From Colimorpha sp964483145 (GTDB lineage Bacteria > Bacteroidota > Bacteroidia > Bacteroidales > P3), in the NCBI GenBank assembly GCA_964483145.1, contig CAZAAK010000001.1, forward strand, positions 1 to 64,000: a stretch of 64,000 bases of DNA. Reading direction: 5' to 3'. Below the pieces are notes generated by a model that saw nothing but the letters and a program-made list of their open reading frames with translations, was not told where the DNA came from and did no database searches. Each line of letters begins with the position of its first letter. Positions within the stretch are counted from its first letter, which is position 1. Positions 16,806 to 26,578 of this stretch are shown piece after piece. The translations under genes and the position numbers were made by a program.

Positions 16806-17942
16806 TTACTTGATGTTGAGAGCTTCTTTTATGGCAGGCTCGATGTCGTTGCCGCGGAGGTCGCGTTTGATGATGGTGCCCTGTTGGTCGACAAGCAGAA
16901 TCATGGGAATGCCCTTGACGCCGTAGCTTTCGGTGGCAACCCGGGTGGTGTCAATCAGCTGTGGATAGGTGATGCAGAGGTCGGCAACGGCCTTTTGGTG
17001 GTCGGGCATTTTGTCCCAAACGTCCACTCCAATGATGTCCAGGCCTTTGGCGCTGTATTTGTTGTACAGGCGGACGAGGTTTTCGGAAATCTCCTTGCGA
17101 CAGGGGCCGCACCAGGAAGCCCAAAAGTCGATGAGGGTAACCTTGGTGCTGTCGAGCATGGCGCTGAGGGTGGTGGCGTTGCCGGTGGCATAGTCGATGC
17201 CTTTGATGTCAACGAAATGTTTCCCCTCGGAGGTGTTGGCCACATTAAAGAGCTCGGTGCGGGCCTTGAGCAGAGGGGCATATTGGGCGATGACGCTACC
17301 GGAGTGGTTCATGATGCTGTCGAGTTGCTCGTAGGAGAGTTTCTCGTATTGTACTGCGCGGCTCAGGGCAAAGGCTCCGATGATGTTGTCCTTGTTCTGC
17401 CCGAAGATTTCCTTACAACGGGAGGCATCGTACGCCGTCAGCAGGCTGTCCAACTGAGTGTATTGTTTGATGATGTCGGCTTGCTCGTCCGGGGTGCTTG
17501 CGCCGCGGTATTTCTCTAGCAGGACTTCTAGGCGGCTTTGATAGCCACGGGCGGTAGTGTCGCAAGTGAAAGTCTTGTAATAGAGGTCGTTCATGGGTGT
17601 GCCATAGAGCGTGTCGGAGACCATGTTGATGTGTATGGTGCCGGGTTCGATAACTAGGGCCCCATAGTAGCGCTTGCCCTGGGCAGCGGGATTGTTGGAA
17701 AAGGTGATGAGCATGGCCATGCGGGTGGTGTCGGCAGCGCCGGAAAACTGGAAGAGACCGTTGGTGATGATGGCAGAGTCGAGCAACTCGGCACCATCGA
17801 TATCGGTTAGGTATACCTTGGCACCATTGAAGGCCGTTTCGGGCATTTCGCCCTCGATGGTGTAATTGGTGGAGGCCTGTTTGCAGGCGGTGGCGCCCAA
17901 TATCAGGGCAGCGGCAAGTAAAATACTGATAATCTTATGCAT
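16806..17942 (-). CDS. TlpA-like lipoprotein thioredoxin with DUF4369-type N-domain
   Basis: A 378-residue periplasmic lipoprotein. The lipobox LGATAC puts the lipid on C20. Residues 25-130 resemble the beta-rich DUF4369 domain (YTIEGEMPETAFNGAKVYL). A helical linker follows, then a thioredoxin domain with FWASWCGPCRKE, active Cys 278 and 281, and the cis-Pro region KGIPMILLVD. TlpA/ResA-type proteins reduce disulphides in the cell envelope. The start at 17942 places the signal peptide at the N-terminus; an upstream in-frame Met would bury it. It leads an operon with two secreted Cys peptidases, whose active-site thiols are plausible clients. Confidence 0.92.
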   Translation of the reverse strand: MHKIISILLAAALILGATACKQASTNYTIEGEMPETAFNGAKVYLTDIDGAELLDSAIITNGLFQFSGAADTTRMAMLITFSNNPAAQGKRYYGALVIEPGTIHINMVSDTLYGTPMNDLYYKTFTCDTTARGYQSRLEVLLEKYRGASTPDEQADIIKQYTQLDSLLTAYDASRCKEIFGQNKDNIIGAFALSRAVQYEKLSYEQLDSIMNHSGSVIAQYAPLLKARTELFNVANTSEGKHFVDIKGIDYATGNATTLSAMLDSTKVTLIDFWASWCGPCRKEISENLVRLYNKYSAKGLDIIGVDVWDKMPDHQKAVADLCITYPQLIDTTRVATESYGVKGIPMILLVDQQGTIIKRDLRGNDIEPAIKEALNIK

Positions 17943-17972
17943 AACGTATTTGTTTTTATCCACACTGAATTG

Positions 17973-17980
17973 CAAAAATA
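17973..17980 (-). promoter_or_regulatory. -7 promoter box (TATTTTTG) of the TlpA/peptidase operon
   Basis: TAnnTTTG on the minus strand, 30 bases before the start codon. No clear -33. Confidence 0.6.
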
Positions 17981-18351
17981 CACTTTTTTTTTGATATGCA
18001 GAGGTTTTGGTCTGCCGACTTTGCTCAGGGAGGCTTTGCCCGACCTAGAGGCCTCTTGCTGCCTCGGCTCGCAACGCCTCGGAGGCGTTGTGGCATCGCC
18101 CCTTTGGTATACCTTGCTAGCAATCCACCCGTGCATTTCTGCCGCACAGGGGCGGTTATGGGTGTTGGGGGATGCGGGCTGGATGCGGAGCCATAGCGGC
18201 TGGAATTTACTACATCCGTGGGCAGATTCAATATCATGCGCGCAGAACTTCTGTCACGGACCATTTCGCGCCTTTGGACTGTTTTCGGATGAAAAATAGT
18301 TAAAATGGGTCCTTTGGATGAAAAAAATGGTGTTATGTCGGAAAAAAGACG
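17981..18351. other. Non-coding stretch between divergent promoters
   Basis: About 370 bases without a supportable gene. The only structure seen is a perfect hairpin, CAACGCCTC-G-GAGGCGTTG (18072-18090). No known riboswitch pattern was recognised. Confidence 0.5.
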
Positions 18352-18359
18352 TACCTTTG
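18352..18359 (+). promoter_or_regulatory. -7 promoter box (TACCTTTG) of guaB
   Basis: Exact TAnnTTTG match, 36 bases before the guaB ATG. Probably drives the run to panB. Confidence 0.65.
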
Positions 18360-18395
18360 CACAATTTTTCGAACCGAACAAAAATATTTATTGTT

Positions 18396-19868
18396 ATGTA
18401 CACAGATGTCACTAAGTTTATTGGCGAAGGCCTTACCTACGATGACGTGCTGTTGGTGCCGTCCTATTCAGAAATCCTTCCCCGCGAGGTAACCGTAGCT
18501 ACCCGCTTCTCCCGCAACATCAGGCTCAATACGCCCCTTGTTTCGGCCGCTATGGACACGGTGACCGAGGCCGCGATGGCAATCGGCATGGCTCAGGAGG
18601 GTGGTATCGGTGTGTTGCACAAGAACATGTCCATAGAACGTCAGGCCAACGAGGTCCGCAAAGTGAAGCGTGCCGAAAATGGCATGATTATCGACCCCGT
18701 GACCCTTACCAAGGATGCCAAGGTAAAGGATGCCCAGCACCTGATGCAGGAGTATGGCATTGGTGGCATCCCTATTGTGGACGAGGATCGCATGCTCATT
18801 GGCATGGTAACCAACCGCGATTTGCGTTTTGAGCGCGACATGGAGCGTCCTCTTTCGGAAATTATGATTACCAAGCTCATCACCACCCATGTTGGCACCA
18901 CCTTTGCCGAGGCTACCGACATCTTGCAACAACATAAAATTGAGAAGTTGCCTGTAGTGAACGAGAAAGGCCAGTTTATGGGTTTGATAACCTATCGCGA
19001 CATCATAAAAACCAAAGAGCGCCCCTTGGCCTGCAAGGACAAGGACGGCCGCCTCTGCGTGGCTGCTGGTGTAGGCATTACGGACGATATGATGGACCGT
19101 GTGGATGCATTGGTGAAAGCCGGTGCCGATGCCATTGTTATCGACACCGCGCATGGTCACAGCATCCGGGTGGTGGAGGCCTTGAGGAAGGTGAAAACCA
19201 AATATCCGGGCCTTGACGTTGTGGTGGGTAATATTGCCACTGGTGATGCAGCCCTGATGCTAGCCGAGGCTGGCGCCGATGCCATCAAGGTGGGCATCGG
19301 GCCCGGTAGTATCTGCTCCACCCGCATTGTGGCCGGCATCGGGGTGCCGCAGCTTACTGCTGTTTGCGAATGCGTTGGTGCTTTAAAGCAGAAGGGCTAT
19401 GATGTGCCTGTTATTGCCGATGGTGGCATCCGCTATAGTGGCGACATCGTAAAGGCTTTGGCTGCCGGCGCGTGCTCGGTGATGATAGGTTCGCTGATTG
19501 CTGGGGTGGACGAAGCTCCGGGGGAGACCATTATTTTCGAAGGTCGCAAATTCAAGTCCTACCGTGGCATGGGTTCGCTCGAAGCCATGCAGAGTGGTTC
19601 CAAGGACCGCTATTTCCAAGACAAGGAAACCGATGCCAAAAAGCTTGTCCCCGAAGGTGTTGTGGGGCGCGTACCTTACAAAGGTACGCTGAGTGAGGTG
19701 CTTTACCAGATGGTTGGTGGGTTGAAAGCCGGCATGGGATATACCGGTTCGAAGGACATCCCTGCCCTGCAGAAGGCTAAGTTCATCCGCATCACCGCTG
19801 CCGGTGTCACCGAGAGCCATCCACACGACATTACCATTACCCGCGAAGCCCCCAATTACTCAAGATAA
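18396..19868 (+). CDS. guaB: Inosine-5'-monophosphate dehydrogenase
   Basis: A 490-residue IMPDH converting IMP to XMP with NAD, the committed step to GMP. GLTYDDVLLVPSYS near the N-terminus begins the barrel. Two CBS domains lie at about 95-215. The catalytic loop GIGPGSICSTR has Cys near 307, and the flap motif and SYRGMGSLEAM follow. ATG 18396 gives the normal N-terminus (MYTDVTKFIGEGLTYDD) and fits the promoter. It is followed within 26 bases by the first of two periplasmic PPIase genes, a linkage seen in other Bacteroidota. Confidence 0.98.
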   Translation: MYTDVTKFIGEGLTYDDVLLVPSYSEILPREVTVATRFSRNIRLNTPLVSAAMDTVTEAAMAIGMAQEGGIGVLHKNMSIERQANEVRKVKRAENGMIIDPVTLTKDAKVKDAQHLMQEYGIGGIPIVDEDRMLIGMVTNRDLRFERDMERPLSEIMITKLITTHVGTTFAEATDILQQHKIEKLPVVNEKGQFMGLITYRDIIKTKERPLACKDKDGRLCVAAGVGITDDMMDRVDALVKAGADAIVIDTAHGHSIRVVEALRKVKTKYPGLDVVVGNIATGDAALMLAEAGADAIKVGIGPGSICSTRIVAGIGVPQLTAVCECVGALKQKGYDVPVIADGGIRYSGDIVKALAAGACSVMIGSLIAGVDEAPGETIIFEGRKFKSYRGMGSLEAMQSGSKDRYFQDKETDAKKLVPEGVVGRVPYKGTLSEVLYQMVGGLKAGMGYTGSKDIPALQKAKFIRITAAGVTESHPHDITITREAPNYSR

Positions 19869-19894
19869 GAACAAATAAGGAAACGTTTTTTTTG

Positions 19895-21979
19895 ATGAAA
19901 AAAATTTTTATAGCCATCTGCCTCACAGCGATGATGTGGGGTGTTGTTGCCCAAACCAACGACCCTGTGGTTTTTGAAATCAACGGCAAGGAATACCGCC
20001 AATCGCAATTCCTAAAGGATTACATGCGTTCGGTAGGGAAGAGCACAGCTCAAAGTCCAGCAACGGCGGCCCAAAAACGCAAAGCCCTTGAAGATTATGC
20101 GCTTTTGTATGTGAATTTCCACACCAAATTGGCCGATGCCTATGCTATGGGCTACGATACCTTGGCCGACCTTAACCGTGAGCTAGGCATCTACCGCAAG
20201 GAATTGGCTACTCCCTACTTGGTCGACTCCGTCACCTTGCAGTCGCTTCTGCGCGAAGCCTACGAGCGCAACCATTATGTGTTGCACGGAGCACACATCT
20301 TGGTGCCTTGTCCCGAGAATTCCAGCCCGGAGGACACCCTTAAGGCCTATCGGCATGCTATGGAGGTCTACAATCAGGCGCTCGCGGCTGCCGATTTCTA
20401 CGCCGTTGCCCAGCAGGAGATGAAGCTGCAGCGCTCCACCGACCGCGACCCGCTGATACGCCAAAAGGCCGATGATGTCAACCCGAGGGAGGGGGATTTG
20501 GGCTGTTTTACGGTGTTTGACATGATATATCCATTTGAGTCGGCTGCCTATAGCATGGAGCCGGGGCAAGTTCACAAACCTGTGCGAACCCGCTATGGCT
20601 ATCATATCATCAAACTCTTCGACCGCTACAAATATTACGGCAAGGCGCAGTTGGCTCATATCTGGATTTCCGCCAAGGACGCTAGTGCCAAAGGCAAAAT
20701 CAACTCGGCTTACCGGCAGCTACAGGAAGGCACCGATTTCGGTGTAGTGGCTAAGAACTACAGCGACGACCCCACCGCTAGAAATGGTGGCGTCATGCCC
20801 GAACTCCCCCCCAACCAGTTGCCCTACGACTATGTAGAGCAAGTGTCCAAAGGGTTGAAGGTGGGCGAGTATTCCGAGCCTTTCCAAACCGTTTATGGAT
20901 GGCATATCATCAAACTGCTCAAGCAGGAGACCATGCCTGCGTTCGAGAGTATGGTGCCTTACTACAAGTCCCGCATGAACCGCGGTGAACGTGCCACCAA
21001 ACCCCAGCATATCTTTGTTTTGCAGTGCAAGGGAAGGTACAATTTTGTAGACTATACCACTGTTCGGACCTCCAAAAAGAAGAATGCCCCCTATGCCGCC
21101 AGTTTGGATGCTGTGCGCGCTTTGGTGACGGATTCGGTTTTTTCGGCTATTTTCCACTACGACAGCAATCAGATTACCGATATGCGCCCGCTGTTTAGCA
21201 TCGGACATAAGCAGTTCAATTCCCGCGATTTTGCACGTTACATCTACAAAAACAAAAAGGTGCGCCGCATCTGCAGTTTGGATTCTTTTGTGGTGGACCG
21301 TTATCGCGATTTTGTCGAGGCCAAGGTGTTGGAATATGCCGACAGTCGTTTGGAAATAGACAATCCCGAGTTTGGCGAGCTGATGGACGAATACCGTCAT
21401 GGGCTGATGATTTTTGCCTATAACGACCACATGGTTTGGGCTAAAGCCCTGAAGGACACTGCCGGATTTGAGGACTTCTGCCTGCAGGCCAGCCGGGATT
21501 TTCATTTTGGCGACTCTGCCGATGCAGTCTATTTTTGGAACGAGCGTGCCCGCGTGCAGTGCTATACCGTTGCCGACAGCACCCTGCTCCCCAAGAAAAA
21601 GGCCTTGGCAGTGTTGTCCAAGGGGCAGAAAAAAGGTTGGGGCAGCGATAAGGTGCTTGAGGGGCTGACGGCCAAAGTGCGCGGTAAGAATGCCGATAAG
21701 GTCTCGCACCAGATAGAAGTGGTTGAAAAAGGCAACCAGCAATTGCTAGCCGAAGGAGAATGGCATGTGGGCACTTATATCCATAATTCGGACAGCGGAA
21801 GCTATCAGGTTTTGGTTGTGGAGCAGATCCTGCAGCCCGAGTTGAAAACCCGCGACGAAGCCCGCGGATATTACCTGAACGCTTTCCAAAACTATCTCGA
21901 GGAGCAGAACAACGCCGCCTTGCGCAAGAAATACAACGTAAAAATCCATCACGACGTCTTGGAGAAAATGGAGTATTAG
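19895..21979 (+). CDS. Periplasmic peptidyl-prolyl isomerase with two parvulin domains
   Basis: A 694-residue exported protein with a signal peptide ending near residue 20 (GVVAQ). Two PpiC/parvulin domains lie at about 130-240 (HGAHILVPCP, RTRYGYHIIKLFDRY) and 250-345 (LAHIWISAKD, GGVMPELPPNQ, QTVYGWHIIKLL). The remaining 350 residues are helix-rich and of unknown fold. It resembles SurA/PpiD-type chaperones that escort outer-membrane proteins. ATG 19895 is used. The next gene is a smaller SurA, so the cell has two linked parvulin chaperones. Confidence 0.88.
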   Translation: MKKIFIAICLTAMMWGVVAQTNDPVVFEINGKEYRQSQFLKDYMRSVGKSTAQSPATAAQKRKALEDYALLYVNFHTKLADAYAMGYDTLADLNRELGIYRKELATPYLVDSVTLQSLLREAYERNHYVLHGAHILVPCPENSSPEDTLKAYRHAMEVYNQALAAADFYAVAQQEMKLQRSTDRDPLIRQKADDVNPREGDLGCFTVFDMIYPFESAAYSMEPGQVHKPVRTRYGYHIIKLFDRYKYYGKAQLAHIWISAKDASAKGKINSAYRQLQEGTDFGVVAKNYSDDPTARNGGVMPELPPNQLPYDYVEQVSKGLKVGEYSEPFQTVYGWHIIKLLKQETMPAFESMVPYYKSRMNRGERATKPQHIFVLQCKGRYNFVDYTTVRTSKKKNAPYAASLDAVRALVTDSVFSAIFHYDSNQITDMRPLFSIGHKQFNSRDFARYIYKNKKVRRICSLDSFVVDRYRDFVEAKVLEYADSRLEIDNPEFGELMDEYRHGLMIFAYNDHMVWAKALKDTAGFEDFCLQASRDFHFGDSADAVYFWNERARVQCYTVADSTLLPKKKALAVLSKGQKKGWGSDKVLEGLTAKVRGKNADKVSHQIEVVEKGNQQLLAEGEWHVGTYIHNSDSGSYQVLVVEQILQPELKTRDEARGYYLNAFQNYLEEQNNAALRKKYNVKIHHDVLEKMEY

Positions 21980-22040
21980 GGTGCGCGCATTGGTCGGGTG
22001 CAGGCATTAATTAATGGAACATGGTTAACAAGTGATACAT

Positions 22041-23387
22041 ATGAAGAGAACTGTTGTGATACTGCTGGCGCTGCTGCCGTTGCTGCTGCCGGCACAAAAC
22101 AGCGAGCGGCAGGTCGTCGACGGAATTGTGGCAGTAGTCGGGCAGACCATTGTCAAGAATTCCGACATCGAGCAGGCCTACGCGCAAATACGGCTTCGCC
22201 AAGGGGTAGAGAACGAGTATGCCGAACGTTGCCAATTGCTAGAAAGCATGCTCATTAGCAAGTTGCTGGTGCACAAGGGCGTGGTGGACAGCGTTGAAGT
22301 TACCGACGATCAGGTGGAGGAACAGGTGCAGTACTATCTCAAGGCAGCTGTCCGTCAGGCCGGCGGCAAGGATAAGCTCCGCGAGACCTTCCAGTATAGC
22401 TACGACGAGTTGCACGATCAGTACTTCGACCTTTTGCACGATCGCATCCTCAGCCAAAAGGTGGAGTATCTGTTGACGGAAAATGTCAAGGTAACTCCCG
22501 CCGAGGTGAGCGAGTACTACTCACGGATTGCTCAGGACAGCCTTCCGGTGATACCTGCCCAGTACGAGGTGTCGGAGATTGTGATAGAACCCGTCATCAG
22601 TGAGCAGGAGCGCGACCGTGTGAGGGGTGAGTTGGCAGAGTTGCGCGAACGCATCGTAAAAGGCGAGAAATTCAGCATGTTGGCTAAGCTCTATTCTCAG
22701 GACCCAGGTTCGGCATCCAAGGGTGGTGAGTTGGGGTTCTTTAGCCGTGGCGATATGGTTAAGGAGTTCGAGGCAGCTGCCTTTGCCCTCAAGCCCGGCG
22801 AGGTATCGCCTATTGTGGAGACGGAATACGGATTCCATATTCTTCAGTTAATCGAGCGTCGTGGCAACACTATCAACGTGCGTCACATCCTTCTACAGCC
22901 CAAGACCTCCTCGGAGGATTTGCTTCGGGCCCGTGTTACTTTGGACAGCCTAGCGGATGAGATTCGCAAAGGCAACATCACCTTTGAGGCTGCCGCGCAA
23001 AAGTTCAGTAGCGGTGTGAGTAAGGCTCAGGGCGGCACCGTCACCAACCCCTCCACCGGCAGCAGCCTGTTCGACAAGGAGACCTTTGCCCAAATATATC
23101 CTGGCGTGGGCATTGTGGGTATGGAAGTGAACGAAATCTCCAACGCCACCGCCTTTCAGACGGCAGAAAACAAGTCCGCCTACTGCTTGATTAAACTCAA
23201 CCGCAAAATACCCCAGCACAAGGCCAATTTGACGGATGATTACGACCGGATTTACAATGCCTGCCTGCAAAATGCCAAGTCCGAGAAGGTAATCGAGTGG
23301 GCCAACCGCATGGTCAAGACCACTTATATCCGCATTTCGGACGAATATCGTGCTTGTCCCAATTTTAGGGTCAAATGGCCCAAATAA
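22041..23387 (+). CDS. surA: SurA-type periplasmic chaperone and peptidyl-prolyl isomerase
   Basis: A 448-residue exported protein. The signal peptide ends LLLPAQ. The SurA N-domain begins VVDGIVAVVGQTIVKNSDIEQA, the classic opening. Two parvulin domains follow at about 170-280 (VSEIVIEP, DPGSASKGGELGFFSRGDM, ETEYGFHILQLIERRG) and 280-380 (VRHILLQPK, FSSGVSKAQGGTV). It carries unfolded barrel proteins across the periplasm. The ATG at 22041 follows GTGATACAT. It lies between the larger parvulin protein and the MoxR gene in the guaB-panB run. Confidence 0.94.
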   Translation: MKRTVVILLALLPLLLPAQNSERQVVDGIVAVVGQTIVKNSDIEQAYAQIRLRQGVENEYAERCQLLESMLISKLLVHKGVVDSVEVTDDQVEEQVQYYLKAAVRQAGGKDKLRETFQYSYDELHDQYFDLLHDRILSQKVEYLLTENVKVTPAEVSEYYSRIAQDSLPVIPAQYEVSEIVIEPVISEQERDRVRGELAELRERIVKGEKFSMLAKLYSQDPGSASKGGELGFFSRGDMVKEFEAAAFALKPGEVSPIVETEYGFHILQLIERRGNTINVRHILLQPKTSSEDLLRARVTLDSLADEIRKGNITFEAAAQKFSSGVSKAQGGTVTNPSTGSSLFDKETFAQIYPGVGIVGMEVNEISNATAFQTAENKSAYCLIKLNRKIPQHKANLTDDYDRIYNACLQNAKSEKVIEWANRMVKTTYIRISDEYRACPNFRVKWPK

Positions 23388-23438
23388 CCATAGGCATTGC
23401 TTCTGTTGGGTTTAATTGTTGGATAAAAGAAGAAAGTT

Positions 23439-24401
23439 ATGTCTGATTCCGAATTGTTGGACTCTTTTGTAAAGCACTACCGTCTGTTAAAGGACGAGAT
23501 GGGCAAGGCAATTGTTGGGCAAGACAAGGCTGTCAACAGCCTTTTGCTTTCGGTTTTTACGGGCGGTCATTGCTTGCTAGTGGGCGTCCCGGGTCTTGCA
23601 AAAACATTAATGGTGAATACCTTGGCACATGCTTTAGGGCTTACCTTCAGTCGCATCCAGTTCACCCCTGACCTAATGCCAAGCGACATCACCGGCTCCG
23701 AAATTTTGGACGAAAACCGCCATTTCCAGTTTATCAAAGGCCCCGTCTTTGCCAATATCGTGCTTGCCGATGAGATCAACCGCACCCCTCCCAAGACCCA
23801 AGCCGCCCTCCTCGAGGCCATGCAGGAAAGGTCGGTAACGGTGTCGGGCAAGAGTTATGCTTTGGCGGCGCCGTTCTTTGTGTTGGCTACCCAAAATCCC
23901 ATCGAGCAGGAAGGCACCTATCCTTTGCCCGAAGCTCAGCTGGACCGTTTTATGCTCAATATTCGAATGGATTACCCCTCTTTCGAAGAGGAGGTAGATA
24001 TTGTCAAGGGCACCATTGTGGGCATCAACAAGCAGGTGGAGGTGGTCCTTTCGGCTGAGCAGATATTGGCCTATCAAGGTGTTATCCGTCGTATGCCCGT
24101 GCCGGACAATGTCTGCCGATATGCCGTGGGGCTGGCTTCCTCCACGCGCCCCCATGTGGGCGGTTCGCAGCTAGCTAGCAAATATCTTTCGTGGGGGGCG
24201 GGTCCCCGCGCTTCGCAGTACCTGGTGATGGGGGCAAAGACCCATGCGGCCATGCAGGGCAAGTACTCCCCCGATATCGAGGATGTGCAGGCTGTGGCCG
24301 AAGAGGTGCTGCGCCATCGCATCGTGCGCAACTACTTTGCCGAAGCCGAAGGCGTGACCACAGAGGAGGTTGTGGCGCAATTGGTCAGTGGCGGGAAATG
24401 A
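23439..24401 (+). CDS. MoxR family AAA+ ATPase
   Basis: A 320-residue AAA+ protein with Walker A GVPGLAKT (49-56), Walker B IVLADEIN (107-114), and the MoxR marks LDENRHFQFIKGPVF and ATQNPIEQEGTYPLPEAQLDRF. MoxR ATPases remodel or activate client proteins, often VWA-domain or DUF58 partners encoded next to them. No such partner follows here; the neighbours are surA upstream and a secreted OmpA-like protein downstream. The client may be encoded outside the window. Confidence 0.95.
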   Translation: MSDSELLDSFVKHYRLLKDEMGKAIVGQDKAVNSLLLSVFTGGHCLLVGVPGLAKTLMVNTLAHALGLTFSRIQFTPDLMPSDITGSEILDENRHFQFIKGPVFANIVLADEINRTPPKTQAALLEAMQERSVTVSGKSYALAAPFFVLATQNPIEQEGTYPLPEAQLDRFMLNIRMDYPSFEEEVDIVKGTIVGINKQVEVVLSAEQILAYQGVIRRMPVPDNVCRYAVGLASSTRPHVGGSQLASKYLSWGAGPRASQYLVMGAKTHAAMQGKYSPDIEDVQAVAEEVLRHRIVRNYFAEAEGVTTEEVVAQLVSGGK

Positions 24402-24455
24402 GTTGTGCCGTTAATGGGGGTTATCCGAACGTAAATTCCAAAATCTGCCTCTCCT

Positions 24456-25730
24456 ATGAAAAAGGCTATAGTTTTTTTAGTGGCTCTTTGCACCATTGTG
24501 GCAACAATGGCCCAATCTTCGGGGCTACATATACCTTCTGAAAAGCCCATCCGGCCGAAGGATTTGCCTAAGGCCTGGACCAATCCCGAGGTCTTTTGTC
24601 TGCAACTGTTCTTCGACGAGGGCGACAGCGCCTACCGAGAGGCGGATCTTGATTTGCTCGATTCGGCTTATATGCGTGCTTTCGACCGCGAAAATCCAAG
24701 GCTCTATACCATGACCATCGAGGCTTACGGTGATGCGCGTAGCAGCGAAATCATGCGTGCACGGGTCGAATCGGTCTACCGCTATTTTACCATGCGCGGG
24801 CATGAGGTGATGCCGGTGCGCTATGCCTATAACCCAATCCATTGTAGCTGTCATGGCGACACTGTGGAGCTTGTGCGCTTCGAAGTGCCTACCGACCGGC
24901 AGGTATACGACTGCGCCGAACTGCCCGACAGCCGCAAGGTCCTTCCCCCTGGTATTGGGCTGACCAATTCGGTTTTGGTTACTTTCCGCGACAACCCCAT
25001 AGAGTGCCTCGGTGGCAACAGTGGTTGTTTCCTCCCCGCTCAGGACAGCAATATCCGTGCCTATTATACTCAGGTGATTCTCAAAAAGGGTTCCATCTAC
25101 AGCGTTCAAAATACCAAGGATTCCTGTCCGCCGCCGGTGCGGCTGAGCATCGAGGAGCATTTGGACTATCGGCAAATTGTCGACCACTATTTTCTTGTTC
25201 CTCACCTTCGGCAGATTATCCTACCGGTGGGCTATGTGGTGCTCCGCTCTAGTTTCAACCGCAGGCCGGGCGAGTGCCAATATCTGGCCGACTCCATTTT
25301 CGTGCGCTTCCCCGTAACGGAGCAGCAGGTGGAGTCGGGCTTGCGTGTCTTTGGCAAGAAGTACACTTCTAAAGGGCCTGAATTCAAGTCGTTACCTACC
25401 AAAAAGGTCAAAGGGGGCGCTGTGCTGATGATTCAGGGTGCCATCAATCCCACTATGTTCGACACCATCTTTTTGGCCAAGCGCATCAAGGAGGATGAAA
25501 TATCCCGATACCTCTACTTGGCTGATTCCCCTACCGAGCAGGGGGCTGTCACTATCGTTATTGGTGGCGAGGAAAAATATTATAAACCATTCCGCATCAA
25601 CAACAAGGGCGAGTACGACTTTAAAAAGCCTTTCCGCGCCATGTTGCGCATTGTCCCGACCCAAGAGGAAGAGCTTGACGACAACGCTGCAAGCCCGTTT
25701 CGCAATGATGGTGATGAAGAGTTGGATTAG
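24456..25730 (+). CDS. Secreted protein with a divergent OmpA-like N-domain
   Basis: A 424-residue exported protein (signal peptide to about residue 19, MAQ). Residues 47-105 (LFFDEGDSAYREADLDLLDSA ... TIEAYGDARSSEIMRARVESVYRYF) have the pattern of an OmpA peptidoglycan-binding domain, with the Gly-Tyr/Asp core altered. The middle has several Cys (HCSCHGD, ECLGGNSGCFLP) that could form disulphides. The C-terminus is acidic. I do not recognise the full protein. Its place between MoxR and panB, after two OMP chaperones, suggests an envelope role. Confidence 0.6.
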   Translation: MKKAIVFLVALCTIVATMAQSSGLHIPSEKPIRPKDLPKAWTNPEVFCLQLFFDEGDSAYREADLDLLDSAYMRAFDRENPRLYTMTIEAYGDARSSEIMRARVESVYRYFTMRGHEVMPVRYAYNPIHCSCHGDTVELVRFEVPTDRQVYDCAELPDSRKVLPPGIGLTNSVLVTFRDNPIECLGGNSGCFLPAQDSNIRAYYTQVILKKGSIYSVQNTKDSCPPPVRLSIEEHLDYRQIVDHYFLVPHLRQIILPVGYVVLRSSFNRRPGECQYLADSIFVRFPVTEQQVESGLRVFGKKYTSKGPEFKSLPTKKVKGGAVLMIQGAINPTMFDTIFLAKRIKEDEISRYLYLADSPTEQGAVTIVIGGEEKYYKPFRINNKGEYDFKKPFRAMLRIVPTQEEELDDNAASPFRNDGDEELD

Positions 25731-25759
25731 AACCATAAAAACATACAACAAGTCTTATC

Positions 25760-26578
25760 ATGGCTTATCTACAGACTGATGTGGCCAAAGTCACAACGCA
25801 TGTGCTACAACGCATGAAGCAAAGCGGCGAAAAGATTGCAATGCTTACCGCTTATGATTATTCTATGGCAAAGCTTTTGGATGCCACCAAGATAGATGTG
25901 ATTCTTGTGGGGGACTCCGCTGCAAATGTAATGGAGGGTCACGAAACCACCCTCCCGATTACCCTTGACGAGATGATTGTTTATGCTTCTTCTGTCAAGC
26001 GTGCCGTCAAGCGTGCCCTGCTGGTAATAGATATGCCCTTTGGTACCTACCAGGGCAACTCCAAGTTGGCTTTGGCTTCGGCCATCCGAATCATGAAGGA
26101 AACGGGTGCCGATGCCGTCAAGCTCGAAGGCGGTGAGGAGGTGTTGGAATCCATCACCCGCATCCTCACCGCTGGAATCCCGGTGATGGGGCATTTGGGC
26201 CTAACTCCGCAAAGTATCAATAAGTTTGGCACCTATGCCGTTCGGGCCACTCAGGACGACGAAGCCCAACAGCTCCTCCACAACGCCAAGGTACTCGAAG
26301 AGGCAGGATGTTTTGCCTTGGTGCTAGAGAAAATCCCCGCCAGCTTGGCAACCCGCGTCACTAGCCAAATCAAAATCCCCACTATTGGCATTGGCGCCGG
26401 TTCCGGCACCGATGGCCAGGTGCTTGTCTTGCAAGATATGCTGGGCATCACTCAGCAGTTCAAGCCCCGCTACCTGCGCACTTACGGCAGTTTTGGCGCC
26501 GACATTAGCAATGCTGTCCGCCAATACATCTGCGATGTCAAAAGTCAGGATTTCCCCAACGAAAAGGAACAGTACTAG
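25760..26578 (+). CDS. panB: 3-methyl-2-oxobutanoate hydroxymethyltransferase
   Basis: A 272-residue PanB, the first enzyme of pantothenate synthesis; it transfers a hydroxymethyl group from methylene-tetrahydrofolate to ketoisovalerate. KIAMLTAYDYSMA, VGDSAANVMEGHETTLPITLDEM and IDMPFGTYQGN are diagnostic; D52 and D91 should bind the metal. GIGAGSGTDGQVLVLQDMLG closes the barrel. It is the last gene of the guaB run, ending about 150 bases before a terminator. No panC or panD is in the window. Confidence 0.97.
   Translation: MAYLQTDVAKVTTHVLQRMKQSGEKIAMLTAYDYSMAKLLDATKIDVILVGDSAANVMEGHETTLPITLDEMIVYASSVKRAVKRALLVIDMPFGTYQGNSKLALASAIRIMKETGADAVKLEGGEEVLESITRILTAGIPVMGHLGLTPQSINKFGTYAVRATQDDEAQQLLHNAKVLEEAGCFALVLEKIPASLATRVTSQIKIPTIGIGAGSGTDGQVLVLQDMLGITQQFKPRYLRTYGSFGADISNAVRQYICDVKSQDFPNEKEQY

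Noticed and set aside
18072..18090. Riboswitch or terminator before guaB
   Set aside because: A single short hairpin without a U-run or a known aptamer pattern; recorded only as a hairpin.
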